Source of the DNA: Nitrospirota bacterium
Lineage (GTDB): Bacteria > Nitrospirota > 9FT-COMBO-42-15 > HDB-SIOI813
Direction: 5' to 3'
Length of the DNA stretch: 64,000 nt
Assembly (NCBI GenBank): GCA_020846775.1
Contig: JADLDG010000034.1
Coordinates: 62,001-126,000, forward strand
The notes under the pieces are model-generated. The model was not told the origin of the DNA. It made no database searches and saw only the letters and a list, made by a program, of their open reading frames with translations. The translations under genes and the position numbers were made by a program. Positions 34,790 through 44,235 of this stretch are shown one piece after another. Numbering within the stretch: position 1 is the stretch's first letter; every line of letters begins with the position of its first letter.

Positions 34790-36139
34790 GTGAGGACAAT
34801 ATATAACTTCTTCAGTTCTATCAAATTAGCTATTGCGATCTTTCTCATATTAGCCTCAGGTTCGATTGCAGGGACGCTGATTGAACAGAATTTAAGTCCG
34901 GAACAATACATAACACGCTACGGTGAAAATTGGTACAAATGGATACATGCCGTCAGCCTGTCAGATGTTTACCATAGCTGGTGGTTCTCTGGCATGCTTG
35001 TTCTTCTTGCAGTAAACCTTGCCGTCTGCTTCTCAAAGAGAGTCCCTTCAATCTGGCGTGCATATTCGTCAGTAGACTGTGATTTTACCCATAATCTTGT
35101 CCTGAACTTTAAGCATAACACTATTATTCCATTTCAGGGTGATATGGATGATGCAGGAAGGAAAGTAGAAGCGTCCCTGAAAGGGAGAAAATATAAACTC
35201 TGGCTTGGGAAAAAATATGGAAACATCTCCATGTTTGCTTCAAAGGGGGCCATTGGCAGATTGGGACCTGTCATCAGTCATATCAGCATATTCCTTATTC
35301 TTATCGGGGCTGCTTTAAGCAGCGCAATAGGTTTCAGAGGCTACATTCCTGTTTTTGAAGGGGTACCTGTACGTGTCCCTGAGGGCAACTTCACTATTAT
35401 CCTTAACAAATTCTGGATTGACTACTATGAAAATGGTATGATTAAAGATTACTTCAGCAGCCTGTCAATTTTAGATAAAGGGGAAATTGTACTGACCAAG
35501 ACAATACAGGTAAATGATCCACTGCAGTACAAGGGCTTCCGGTTCTATCAAAGCAGTTACGGAACTGCACGGGACCGCGCAGACAAGCTTTTCATGCGCA
35601 TCACTGACAGGGAAAATGGAGGCACTGTAGCCGATGCCGCTCTGGATTTCAGAAAGGAAAAAGAAATCAAGGGGACAGACCTGAGATTATATGCAAGTAA
35701 TTTCACTGGCAATTTTGAATCTGATTCCGGCAACAAAGAAATATTTGCCAAATCTGCCAAATCCGAAGATCATGAAAATCCTGCGGTGCAGATTGATATT
35801 TATGAAGGTGGAAAATTAATATCAAGCCCCTGGATATTCTATAAATTCCCTGATATGTTTCCTGTTAAGGGTTCAAAATACAACTTCATCCTTTCAGGTT
35901 ATACATCACCTCATTATTCCGGCCTTCAGATAGCCAAAGATCCTGGCGTTAACATAGTCTGGGCTGGAAGCGGCCTGCTTATGCTTGGGCTTTATTTATC
36001 TTTTTTCATATTTCACTGGAGGATCTGGATCATGATAGAACCATATGAAGAGAACGCCCTGATCTATATAGGTGGAATAGCGAACAAAGATACGCTTGGC
36101 TTTGAAAAAGAAATGGAAAGCATATTGAGACATTTATGA
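34790..36139 (+). CDS. resB: ResB/Ccs1-family cytochrome c biogenesis protein
   Basis: The 449-residue protein has the ResB pattern: helices near 13-30 and 62-80, a third (SHISIFLILIGAALSSAIG) near 170, a large periplasmic domain, and a last helix (LLMLGLYLSFFIFHWRIWI). GSIAGTLIEQNLSPEQY and QSSYG are family marks. ResB works with CcsA/ResC in System II to move haem across the membrane and attach it to apocytochromes. No ccsA-type partner follows; a System I set does. The start is GTG with a weak ribosome site. Confidence 0.9.
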   Translation: MRTIYNFFSSIKLAIAIFLILASGSIAGTLIEQNLSPEQYITRYGENWYKWIHAVSLSDVYHSWWFSGMLVLLAVNLAVCFSKRVPSIWRAYSSVDCDFTHNLVLNFKHNTIIPFQGDMDDAGRKVEASLKGRKYKLWLGKKYGNISMFASKGAIGRLGPVISHISIFLILIGAALSSAIGFRGYIPVFEGVPVRVPEGNFTIILNKFWIDYYENGMIKDYFSSLSILDKGEIVLTKTIQVNDPLQYKGFRFYQSSYGTARDRADKLFMRITDRENGGTVADAALDFRKEKEIKGTDLRLYASNFTGNFESDSGNKEIFAKSAKSEDHENPAVQIDIYEGGKLISSPWIFYKFPDMFPVKGSKYNFILSGYTSPHYSGLQIAKDPGVNIVWAGSGLLMLGLYLSFFIFHWRIWIMIEPYEENALIYIGGIANKDTLGFEKEMESILRHL

Positions 36140-36188
36140 AAAACTTTATACTAATTAATTCCGGACAATTTACCAGGGAGGCTAAGTA

Positions 36189-36929
36189 ATGGATTATTCC
36201 AATATCTCTATCTTTGTCGCATTTTCAGCAGGCTTTCTTTCTTTTGTTTCTCCCTGTGTCCTACCCCTCGTACCTTCTTTTGTTACCTACATAACAGGTC
36301 TGACATTCGAAGATATTACATCTGCCAAAGATAAATCAAAGGTAAGGTATATAACAATCACAAATTCACTTGCCTTCATTGGAGGGTTTTCTTCTGTTTT
36401 TGTACTTCTCGGTGCATCAGCAACATTTTTAGGAGAGACATTACTTGCTTATCAGAACATTATTCAGAAAATCGGAGGAGTACTTATCGTACTTTTGGGG
36501 CTGTACATAATGGGGGTCATCAAATTAAACTTCCTGTCCTCTCAGAAAAAATTCCATATAGAAAACAAACCAGCCGGATTTATAGGTTCTTTCCTTGTTG
36601 GGATGGCATTCGCTGCAGGATGGACACCATGTGTCGGTCCTATATTAGGCTCCATTCTCCTTTATGCAAGTACTACAGGTTCAATGGCAAAGGGGATGGG
36701 ACTCCTGGCAGTATACTCTCTCGGACTTGGCGTGCCTTTTTTTATTTCAGCCCTGGCCATCAACACATTCATAGCAACCTTTAAGGTTGTGACCCGATAC
36801 ATGAAATGGATAAACATCATTAGCGGGGCCTTCCTGATATTGATAGGTATAATGATATTTACTGACTCTTTTTCATTCATTTCTACATGGTTTCAAAAAT
36901 ATGGAATAGGGTGGAGTATTGAATTATAA
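36189..36929 (+). CDS. ccdA: CcdA thiol-disulfide membrane protein
   Basis: The 246-residue protein has six helices with the reactive cysteines in SFVSPCVLPLVPS and GWTPCVGPILGS. This is the CcdA/DsbD transmembrane core. It carries reducing power from cytoplasmic thioredoxin to periplasmic CcmG/ResA, which keeps apocytochrome CxxCH cysteines reduced. It lies after resB and in the same direction as the ccm genes; the ccmG-like gene of the cluster is its natural partner. Confidence 0.95.
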   Translation: MDYSNISIFVAFSAGFLSFVSPCVLPLVPSFVTYITGLTFEDITSAKDKSKVRYITITNSLAFIGGFSSVFVLLGASATFLGETLLAYQNIIQKIGGVLIVLLGLYIMGVIKLNFLSSQKKFHIENKPAGFIGSFLVGMAFAAGWTPCVGPILGSILLYASTTGSMAKGMGLLAVYSLGLGVPFFISALAINTFIATFKVVTRYMKWINIISGAFLILIGIMIFTDSFSFISTWFQKYGIGWSIEL

Positions 36930-37019
36930 AGCCAGGATTAACCAATAATAGATCTGTTTGATTTTTTAATATTAAATATTTGTTTTTTGATTTATAATAT
37001 TTAAATTTTTATCATCCTT

Positions 37020-38189
37020 ATGCCAAACTACGACGTCATAGTAGCAGGTTCCGGACCTGCCGGTGCCACGACTGCACACAGGCTTGCAAAGGCAGGACTA
37101 AGTGTCCTGATCCTTGAAAAGGACGAGCTTCCGAGATACAAACCATGCGGCGGAGGCATTTCTTTAAAGATAAACCGCATCCTTGACATAGATATTAAAG
37201 ATTTTGTCGAGGCAACGGTCAGCGGCGCCTACTTCAGTTATGGTCAGAAAGAGAGCACCCTGCTTATGTCTGAACAACCGGTGGCGTATATGGTAATGCG
37301 CGACAAGCTTGACGCTCACATAACCTATGAAGCTGTAAAGGCGGGGGCATCCCTTCTTACAGGTAAAAAGGTAGAAGGTATTGCTGCTGCAAAAGATGGA
37401 TATGAGGTCTTTACAAAGAATGAGGTCTTTACATGCCGGTATGTAGTCGGGGCTGATGGCGTCAACGGGGCTGCAAGAAGGTTTATGTATCCAAATACCA
37501 TTCGTACTATAGCCGCATCAATAGAGGCAGAGATAGAGGTCGAACAGTCTGTCATTGACAAGCATTCCAATTATGTACATATTGATTTCGGGGTCATACC
37601 TTATGGTTATGCATGGGTCTTTCCAAAAAAAAACATGTTATCTGTCGGTATAGCCGGATTTAAAGGTGTAGTTAAAAGACCCAAAGATTTTTTTGATAAA
37701 TTTATTAAAGGACATGACACACTGTCCGGTATAACTGGCTTTAAATATAAAGGATATCCACTGCCGCTATTCAGAAAGCAGCAGGTCCTTACAAAGGGTG
37801 GGGTCATACTGACAGGAGATGCAGGTAATCTGGTAGACCCATTTTTTGGCGAGGGGATCTATTATGCCATCAGGAGTGCACAGCTTGCATCTTCCGTTAT
37901 TTATGACAGTATCCGCAATGGGAGCAGCGATCTCGGCAGATACGATAAGCTTCTGAGCAACGAGTTCTATCCTGAGTTCAGGGCTGCCCAGAAAGTCTCT
38001 CTATTCGTTTATTCGTGCCCAAGAATTTGGTATGACATCCTGACAGAGAGGCCTGAGCTCGCAGAAAAATATTTCAATGTCCTGCGCGGCAACAACAGTT
38101 ATGAAAACTTTTTAAAGGAACTAAAGTCCATCGGCGGCTCACTTGTGAAGACAGCGATCAAGAAGAGCATCGTACGTTTATTTAATTAG
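37020..38189 (+). CDS. Geranylgeranyl reductase-family flavoprotein
   Basis: The 389-residue protein has the FAD-binding DVIVAGSGPAGATTAHRLAKAGLSVLILEKD, the family motif PRYKPCGGGIS, and the second FAD segment LTGDAGNLVDPFFGEGIYYAIRSAQLA. These place it in the geranylgeranyl-reductase-related oxidoreductases, which saturate polyprenyl chains of quinones or lipids. The gene lies inside the cytochrome biogenesis cluster, two bases before ccmA. A role in quinone or haem side-chain chemistry is an inference from this position. Confidence 0.85.
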   Translation: MPNYDVIVAGSGPAGATTAHRLAKAGLSVLILEKDELPRYKPCGGGISLKINRILDIDIKDFVEATVSGAYFSYGQKESTLLMSEQPVAYMVMRDKLDAHITYEAVKAGASLLTGKKVEGIAAAKDGYEVFTKNEVFTCRYVVGADGVNGAARRFMYPNTIRTIAASIEAEIEVEQSVIDKHSNYVHIDFGVIPYGYAWVFPKKNMLSVGIAGFKGVVKRPKDFFDKFIKGHDTLSGITGFKYKGYPLPLFRKQQVLTKGGVILTGDAGNLVDPFFGEGIYYAIRSAQLASSVIYDSIRNGSSDLGRYDKLLSNEFYPEFRAAQKVSLFVYSCPRIWYDILTERPELAEKYFNVLRGNNSYENFLKELKSIGGSLVKTAIKKSIVRLFN

Positions 38190-38191
38190 TA

Positions 38192-38872
38192 ATGATGAAA
38201 GCCATACAGTGTATTTCCATTTCCAAGTCATACCGGCATTACGAGGTACTTAAAGAGATAACCCTTGAAATCAACTCAGGTGAATGCTATGCAATGTTCG
38301 GCCCAAATGGGGCAGGAAAAACAACCCTTCTCAGGATACTGGCCACTGTCCACCGTCCTTCAGCCGGTCAATTCTTAATGGCAGGTTACGATGGAGTCCG
38401 GGAGAAAATTAAGGTACGGGAGGCCGTCTTCCTTATCGCTCACGGATCATATCTGTATGACGACCTGAATGCTATCGAAAATATCCGCTTTGCCATAGGG
38501 CTCCGCGGGAAAAACCGGCCGGACCAGGAGATAAAGCTTGCCCTTGACCGTGTGGGGATTGGCGCCTTCTCAGAACTCAAGACCCGTTACTTTTCTGCAG
38601 GGATGAAGAAGCGTTTGTCTATTGCAAAATCAATGCTCACAAACCCAAAGATACTTTTAATGGACGAACCTTACGCCTCTCTGGATGAGAAGGGGCAGCA
38701 AATGGTCAATCATTATCTTCGGGAGGTAACAGAATCAGGTGGTACTGTTTTTATGACTACCCACGACCGGGCCAGAACTGCTGAGGTAGCTCACCGGGTC
38801 GGTGTCCTCACCCAGGGAAGTCTCAGGGAAATACCGGCACTACAGTTAAAAGAGTCCCATGATATTTTTTAG
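38192..38872 (+). CDS. ccmA: CcmA, ATPase of the CcmABC complex
   Basis: The 226-residue ATPase has Walker A GPNGAGKTT, an LSIAKSML core in the signature region (FSAGMKKRLSIAKSM) and Walker B ILLMDEPYASLD. FSAGMKKR instead of LSGGQ is common in CcmA. It releases holo-CcmE from CcmC in System I. It overlaps ccmB by 14 bases. Confidence 0.93.
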   Translation: MMKAIQCISISKSYRHYEVLKEITLEINSGECYAMFGPNGAGKTTLLRILATVHRPSAGQFLMAGYDGVREKIKVREAVFLIAHGSYLYDDLNAIENIRFAIGLRGKNRPDQEIKLALDRVGIGAFSELKTRYFSAGMKKRLSIAKSMLTNPKILLMDEPYASLDEKGQQMVNHYLREVTESGGTVFMTTHDRARTAEVAHRVGVLTQGSLREIPALQLKESHDIF

Positions 38873-39536
38873 AGTTATCCGATGGATCGTATGGAAAGAC
38901 CTTTTAAGTGAGATCAGGAGCCGTGAGAATATCTCATCCATGTTCTTTTTTGCACTCATTATCATCCTGATCTTCAGCTTAAGCCTTTCAATGGATACAG
39001 AGATGGTAAAAGAGATGATACCAGGGATCCTCTGGATTGCCTTCAGTTTTACCGGGATCATCGGCCTTGGAAAGTCTTTCCTCGTAGAGACGCAGAACGA
39101 CTGTATGGAGAACCTGCTGATGGCCCCAATCCCGAAAGGGGCTGTCTACCTTGGGAAACTTCTGGGAAATTTTCTCTTCATGCTGGTGGTCGAGATCATA
39201 ATCTTTCCCCTGTTCGTTATTTTTTTTAATCTCGACATTTTTGGACAGATCCCCATGATTATGTTAATATGTTTCCTCGGCACACTGGGTCTGGCGGCCA
39301 TGGGAACCCTGCTATCGGCCATGACGGTTCAAATCAAGGCGCGTGAAGTGATGTTCCCTCTGATGCTCCTCCCCCTCGTTGTTCCGGTGATTATCGGTGC
39401 AGTTGAGGCTACAAAGGGGGCAATAAATGCCGACCCGCTGAAACTGTATCAGCAATGGATCCAGTTACTGGCAGTATTCGACCTTGTTTTTCTGATCGTG
39501 TCGTACTGGCTGTTTGAATTTATCCTGGAGGATTAG
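38859..39536 (+). CDS. ccmB: CcmB, membrane subunit of the CcmABC complex
   Basis: The 225-residue protein has six predicted helices and the family opening VWKDLLSEIRSRENIS, with LAAMGTLLSAMTVQIKAREVMFPLMLLPLVVPVII in the second half. It is the permease-like partner of CcmA. It lies between ccmA (overlap) and ccmC (gap five bases). Confidence 0.93.
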   Translation: MIFFRVIRWIVWKDLLSEIRSRENISSMFFFALIIILIFSLSLSMDTEMVKEMIPGILWIAFSFTGIIGLGKSFLVETQNDCMENLLMAPIPKGAVYLGKLLGNFLFMLVVEIIIFPLFVIFFNLDIFGQIPMIMLICFLGTLGLAAMGTLLSAMTVQIKAREVMFPLMLLPLVVPVIIGAVEATKGAINADPLKLYQQWIQLLAVFDLVFLIVSYWLFEFILED

Positions 39537-39541
39537 GTATT

Positions 39542-40249
39542 ATGCACAAATTGATAAAATGGATGCGGCGTCTCGAGGGCTGGTTTGGACTTGCCGCAGG
39601 CATTTTCTTAATAGTTGGATTGTATATGGCTCTGGTTACATCCCCACCGGATTACTATCAGGGGGAAGTCGTAAGGATCATGTATATTCATGTCCCCTTT
39701 GCCCAGACTTCACTCCTTGCTTATCTTGTCCTCTTCATAGGAAGCCTCTGGTATCTTTGGAAGAAGGACCCTGTAGTTGACAATCTCAACCATGCAGCTG
39801 CCGGTGTGGGGGCATTTTTCACAATCGGGGAACTGTTAACCGGTTCCATATGGGGGAAACCGGCATGGAATACCTGGTGGACATGGGACGCCCGGCTGAC
39901 CTCGGCCCTTGTCCTTCTCCTGATCCTGATGGCCTATCTGATGCTTCGTATGTTTATGGATGATCATGTGAAAGAGGCCAGATATGCCGCTATCGTGGCC
40001 ATTATAGGTTTTGTGGATCTCCCTATTGTCTATTTCTCAGTTGAGTGGTGGAGGACCATTCACCAGCCGCTCTCAGTTTCTCAAAGGGGATTGGCCATCT
40101 CACAGGAAATCTTAATACCATTGATTGTCATGACTATCGGATTCTATCTGCTCTTTACGTATATGGTCATGGTCCGGACCAGAATGCTCTATCTGGGACA
40201 CCTCCTTGAAGCCAAGAAAGGAAGGCTTCTAAGCCAGGCGCACCTATGA
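39542..40249 (+). CDS. ccmC: CcmC, haem-handling protein of the CcmABC complex
   Basis: The 235-residue protein has six helices and the WWD-type motif WGKPAWNTWWTWDARLTS. Flanking histidines occur in MYIHVP and the WRTIHQP loop. CcmC places haem on CcmE at the periplasmic face. It overlaps the following OB-fold gene as ATGA. Confidence 0.95.
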   Translation: MHKLIKWMRRLEGWFGLAAGIFLIVGLYMALVTSPPDYYQGEVVRIMYIHVPFAQTSLLAYLVLFIGSLWYLWKKDPVVDNLNHAAAGVGAFFTIGELLTGSIWGKPAWNTWWTWDARLTSALVLLLILMAYLMLRMFMDDHVKEARYAAIVAIIGFVDLPIVYFSVEWWRTIHQPLSVSQRGLAISQEILIPLIVMTIGFYLLFTYMVMVRTRMLYLGHLLEAKKGRLLSQAHL

Positions 40250-40764
40250 GCAGGGGAATGTCTTCGTTCTACATTCGATGGGGGGTTTTACTCCTCGTCA
40301 CATCCATGATCGCATTTCTGGGGTTCCAAAGATATCAAAGGGATGTGGCCAGTCTGACCCCTGATCAACTATTGGAAAACCCGACACCTGATAAAACAAG
40401 GGTAATGGGGATTATCCAGGGAGGTACCCTGACAAGGGAACATGACAGTAACAGGGCTTATTTTCTTCTTCAGGGGGAAAATAAGACATTGCCGGTCAGG
40501 TATGAGGGACATGACACTGATACGCTGAGGGATCTCAAAGTCATAGTAGTTACCGGACATATAAATTCCGTTACAGCAGAGTTCGACGGGGAATCTGTTT
40601 CACTCATTCCAAATTACGGCTTTGTGACAGTCGCCTATTTGTTAGGTATCCTGCCGACCCTCTTCTTCCTCTTCCTGATGGAGCGAAAACTTCGTCTACT
40701 GTATACAGAGGTAAAAGAAGCCAAACTTTATGAACCGGAGGCAATAGACTTTGACAAAGAGTAA
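40246..40764 (+). CDS. Two-helix OB-fold protein with CcmD-like tail
   Basis: This 172-residue protein occupies the place of ccmD between ccmC and ccmE. It begins with a helix (WGVLLLVTSMIAFLGF). A beta-rich region of about 75 residues follows (VMGIIQGGTLTRE, YFLLQGENKTLPVRYEG, VIVVTGHINS) that resembles the CcmE OB-fold but has no HxxxY haem motif. It ends with NYGFVTVAYLLGILPTL, a second helix and a charged tail (MERKLRLLYTEVKEAKL) that looks like CcmD. A fusion or CcmE-derived equivalent of CcmD is the best reading; the family is not recognised with certainty. It overlaps ccmC by four bases and ccmE by 14. Confidence 0.6.
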   Translation: MSRGMSSFYIRWGVLLLVTSMIAFLGFQRYQRDVASLTPDQLLENPTPDKTRVMGIIQGGTLTREHDSNRAYFLLQGENKTLPVRYEGHDTDTLRDLKVIVVTGHINSVTAEFDGESVSLIPNYGFVTVAYLLGILPTLFFLFLMERKLRLLYTEVKEAKLYEPEAIDFDKE

Positions 40765-41203
40765 AAAAATCGGCATAGGTATTAGCATTCTGATTATTGC
40801 CGGGGCTATAGGATATCTGGCTCTGGGGAACTTCGGGGAAAATCTGATCTATTTTTACACCCCGTCGGAAGTCCGCTCCCTCTCCCCTGATTATTACGGA
40901 AAAAAAGTGCGTGTAGGCGGGATGGTCGTAAATGGAAGTCTTAAGGTTGTCCCCAATACGCTCCGTATGAACTTTGAGTTGACTGACGGGGCTGAAACGA
41001 TACCGGTTACATTTGAAGGGGTACCTCCTGATCTGTTCAAAGAAGGGACCGGTGCCGTGGTTGAGGGTTACTGGGATTCCGGCAATGTCTTTAAATCCAA
41101 CATGATCATGGCCAAGCATTCAGAAGACTACATGCCTATAGAGATGAAACGGGCCGGCGTGGAAATGCCAAAGAAGGACATGATAAAATCGTTGCAACCA
41201 TAG
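40751..41203 (+). CDS. ccmE: CcmE, periplasmic haem chaperone
   Basis: The 150-residue protein has an N-terminal anchor helix (GIGISILIIAGAIGYLAL), an OB-fold (VRVGGMVVNGSLKV, ELTDGAETIPVTFEGVPPDLF) and the haem-binding AKHSEDYMP, with H about 123 and Y about 127. The histidine binds haem covalently before transfer to CcmF. It is translationally overlapped with the preceding gene. Confidence 0.95.
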   Translation: MTKSKKIGIGISILIIAGAIGYLALGNFGENLIYFYTPSEVRSLSPDYYGKKVRVGGMVVNGSLKVVPNTLRMNFELTDGAETIPVTFEGVPPDLFKEGTGAVVEGYWDSGNVFKSNMIMAKHSEDYMPIEMKRAGVEMPKKDMIKSLQP

Positions 41204-41233
41204 ACAATTTATGACACCATGGAAGTATAAAGT

Positions 41234-43186
41234 ATGATAATAGAAATTGGTTATTTCGCAGTTATTGCTGCACTCGTGGTCTCCATTGCCGGAATTCTCG
41301 CTCCATTGATCGGCCTTAAAACAGGAAATCCGGCATGGATCCGGGCCGGACGCCAGGCCGTAACCGCTAATTTTATCCTGATTTCATTAGGATGCGGTTC
41401 ACTTATATACTCCTTTCTGTTACGTGACTTCTCGGTAAAATATGTTGTCATGAATTCTAACAGCCGGTTGCCGGTCTTTTATACTGTAGCTGCACTGTGG
41501 GGTGGACATGAGGGATCTCTCCTTTTCTGGGCATGGATACTGGCTGCCTTCGCAACCCTGGCTGCCTGGATACACTGGAAGTCTCACCCGGAAACCATGC
41601 CCTACCTGCTGGCGATTGAGTCATCTCTGACAGTCGGATTTCTGGCGCTAATCATCTTCTTGTCGAGCCCTTTTGAACGCGTCTTTCCAGCCCTTGCCGA
41701 GGGGATGGACTTAAACCCCCTGCTTCAGGACCCAGGCATGGTTTTTCATCCCCCGTTTCTTTACCTCGGCTACGTCGGTTTCTCCATACCATTTTCATTT
41801 GCCCTGGCGGCCCTGCTTTCCGGCAGGTTGGGAGAAGAATGGATACGTGCAACCCATCGCTGGACCCTATTTTCATGGATCATGTTGACATTCGGGATTA
41901 TTATGGGAGGCTACTGGGCCTATTATGAATTGGGATGGGGAGGCTACTGGGCCTGGGACCCTGTGGAGAATGCCTCATTTATGCCATGGCTGGTCGGGAC
42001 GGCATTTCTGCACTCCGTCATGGTGCAGGAGAAACGAAAGATGTTCAAGGTGTGGAACCTCTTTCTGATTATTGTCACCTTCTCTTTATCACTCTTAGGG
42101 ACTTTTCTTGTCCGAAGCGGCATTCTCTCATCTGTCCATGCATTTGCAAACGATCCGGGACGGGGGGTTTATATCCTGATCTTCATGTCTACAGTGCTTA
42201 TACTTTCGTTCGGCATTCTTATAATACGTTCTAATAAGCTTAAGGTCAAAATCGAGATGGACTCCGTCATCTCGCGGGAGTCAGCATATCTGTTCAATAA
42301 CCTGTTTTTTCTGATAGCAACTGCCACTGTCTTCCTCGGGACGCTTTACCCCCTCCTCGTTGACACACTGTACGGGACAAAGGTGACAGTCGGCGCTCCT
42401 TACTACAACAAGGTTTTTCTGCCGATTGTTCTGATTATCCTTATACTTATGGGAATAGCCCCGATGATAGCCTGGCGTAAGGCATCAATGGAAAACCTCC
42501 GGAAGAACTTCCTGGTTCCAGTGATAGCCGCCCTGGCTGGTACGGTGATCTCCGCCATAATTGGCATCCGGCAGATTTATCCCCTGGCAGCAGCTTTCAT
42601 CGTCTTTTTTGTCGCGGCAACCATCATATCTGACCTGTATAAAAACAGCTCCTACTGGGCAAGCCACTCCGGGACCAGTCTGCTGACCGGTATTTGGAAG
42701 GCATGGTATCATAATCAGAGGCGTTACGGTGGACTGGTAACCCATATAGGTGTCCTGGTGATGATACTCGGGATAATAGGATCATCTGCATACAAATTGG
42801 AAAAAACGATTATTTTGAAACCCGGAGATGAGTTTTCACTCGGACACTACTCCTATAAGTTTCAGGGACTCCAGGATGTTCAGGGGATCAACTGGGAGGG
42901 TGCGGAGGCCCTTTTCAACGTCTATGAGGGAAATAACTTCATAGCAGAGATGCGGCCTCAAAAAAGGCGTTATTCAGGCGGGTCTCAAATGCCGACCACC
43001 GAGGCTGCTATTTATCCTCGTCACATGGGCGATCTCTACCTGTCCATGACTGATATAACGCAGGATGGATGGATCACAGTAATGGCCTTCCAGAACCCCC
43101 TGATCCACTGGATATGGTATGGCGGTGGAATAATGGGACTTGGAGTCGTTCTGATTCTCTTCAAGAGAAAAAGGAGGGAATCGTAA
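41234..43186 (+). CDS. ccmF: CcmF, cytochrome c haem lyase subunit
   Basis: The 650-residue polytopic membrane protein carries the conserved GWGGYWAWDPVENASFMPWL block (the WWD domain) and about 14 helices, with a periplasmic region before the last helix. It takes haem from CcmE and ligates it to the CxxCH of apocytochromes together with CcmH/I. The start ATG has a GGAAG ribosome site. Its TAA overlaps the ATG of ccmG (TAATG). Confidence 0.96.
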   Translation: MIIEIGYFAVIAALVVSIAGILAPLIGLKTGNPAWIRAGRQAVTANFILISLGCGSLIYSFLLRDFSVKYVVMNSNSRLPVFYTVAALWGGHEGSLLFWAWILAAFATLAAWIHWKSHPETMPYLLAIESSLTVGFLALIIFLSSPFERVFPALAEGMDLNPLLQDPGMVFHPPFLYLGYVGFSIPFSFALAALLSGRLGEEWIRATHRWTLFSWIMLTFGIIMGGYWAYYELGWGGYWAWDPVENASFMPWLVGTAFLHSVMVQEKRKMFKVWNLFLIIVTFSLSLLGTFLVRSGILSSVHAFANDPGRGVYILIFMSTVLILSFGILIIRSNKLKVKIEMDSVISRESAYLFNNLFFLIATATVFLGTLYPLLVDTLYGTKVTVGAPYYNKVFLPIVLIILILMGIAPMIAWRKASMENLRKNFLVPVIAALAGTVISAIIGIRQIYPLAAAFIVFFVAATIISDLYKNSSYWASHSGTSLLTGIWKAWYHNQRRYGGLVTHIGVLVMILGIIGSSAYKLEKTIILKPGDEFSLGHYSYKFQGLQDVQGINWEGAEALFNVYEGNNFIAEMRPQKRRYSGGSQMPTTEAAIYPRHMGDLYLSMTDITQDGWITVMAFQNPLIHWIWYGGGIMGLGVVLILFKRKRRES

Positions 43187-43731
43187 TGAAAGGGTGGCAT
43201 GTCGCAACTATAGTTGCGCTCATCGGAATAATCGGGCTCTTTTACGCAGGACTTGGTCGTGATCCAAGAAACATCCCCACTGTCCTTGTTGGAACAGCGG
43301 CCCCATCCTTCTCAGGTCCGAATGTACAGAGCGGAGAAATCCTTTCATTTGACTCATACAAAGGAAAGATTATTGTTCTTAATTTCTGGGCCTCCTGGTG
43401 TCAGGAATGCCGGCTGGAGCATCAGAACCTGCTGGCAATTAACGGAGAATTCAGGAATTATCCTGACTTTGTAATGCTCGGGATAGATTACCAGGATCAG
43501 CCCGGGGACGCTAATGGTTTTCTCAATTCCTTCGGTAGTTCATATCCTCACATAAGGGACATCAAGGGTACCATTGCGATTGATTATGGGGTTTATGGTG
43601 TCCCTGAAACGTTTATTATAGACAGCAAGGGGATCATACGTTTCAAATATGTAGGACCAATCATTGGACCGGTCTATTCTCAGGTGACGGAGAAAATCAT
43701 CCGGCCACTGTTAGAGGGTAAGGAGCTTTAA
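43186..43731 (+). CDS. ccmG: CcmG/DsbE-like thiol reductase
   Basis: The true start is ATG 43186, which overlaps the ccmF stop and follows AAAGGAGG. The 181-residue product has an N-terminal anchor and a thioredoxin fold with the redox motif WCQECR (C72, C75) and the cis-Pro region GVPETFII. It reduces apocytochrome disulfides in the periplasm using electrons from CcdA. A longer frame starting at 43069 overlaps ccmF and is not needed. Confidence 0.95.
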   Translation: MKGWHVATIVALIGIIGLFYAGLGRDPRNIPTVLVGTAAPSFSGPNVQSGEILSFDSYKGKIIVLNFWASWCQECRLEHQNLLAINGEFRNYPDFVMLGIDYQDQPGDANGFLNSFGSSYPHIRDIKGTIAIDYGVYGVPETFIIDSKGIIRFKYVGPIIGPVYSQVTEKIIRPLLEGKEL

Positions 43732-43736
43732 AGATT

Positions 43737-44210
43737 ATGATAAAAGCTATATGGGTCATATCCTTTCTACTATTTTTTACGCATGCAGGCATTCTTCCGG
43801 CAGAGATACGGGATGAAACCTCTCTCGATGCAAGGACCCGGGATGTGTCAAAGACACTGAGGTGTACGGTTTGCCAGAATGAATCTATCTGGGACTCCAA
43901 GGCCGACCTGGCAAAGCAGATGCGTGAGGTAGTCCGTGAGCGCCTTGCACAGGGACAAAGCGAGGAAGAGATTCAGGCTTACTTCCGGAGCCGGTATGGA
44001 GACTATATCCTGCTTGAGCCCAGAAAATCGGGGATGAACTGGCTTCTTTGGGCTGGCCCTTTCGTCCTCTTTGCTGTTGGAGGATTAATCCTCTACCTGG
44101 TTGTGCGCCGCTGGGTCGCTCAGACACCAACTACACGCATGGAAGATCTCCCTCCCCTTGATGATGAACATAAGAAGCGAATCGAGGAGGAGTTAAAATC
44201 TTTCGAATAG
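43737..44210 (+). CDS. ccmH: CcmH, apocytochrome c thiol oxidoreductase
   Basis: The 157-residue protein has a signal peptide, the CcmH motif LRCTVCQNESIWDS with its two cysteines, and the conserved QAYFRSRYGDYILLEPR. A helix (LLWAGPFVLFAVGGLILYLVV) then anchors it. It presents reduced apocytochrome to CcmF. The ccmI-like gene follows after 25 bases. Confidence 0.95.
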   Translation: MIKAIWVISFLLFFTHAGILPAEIRDETSLDARTRDVSKTLRCTVCQNESIWDSKADLAKQMREVVRERLAQGQSEEEIQAYFRSRYGDYILLEPRKSGMNWLLWAGPFVLFAVGGLILYLVVRRWVAQTPTTRMEDLPPLDDEHKKRIEEELKSFE

Positions 44211-44235
44211 TATTATTAGAGGAGGTTGACTTAAT

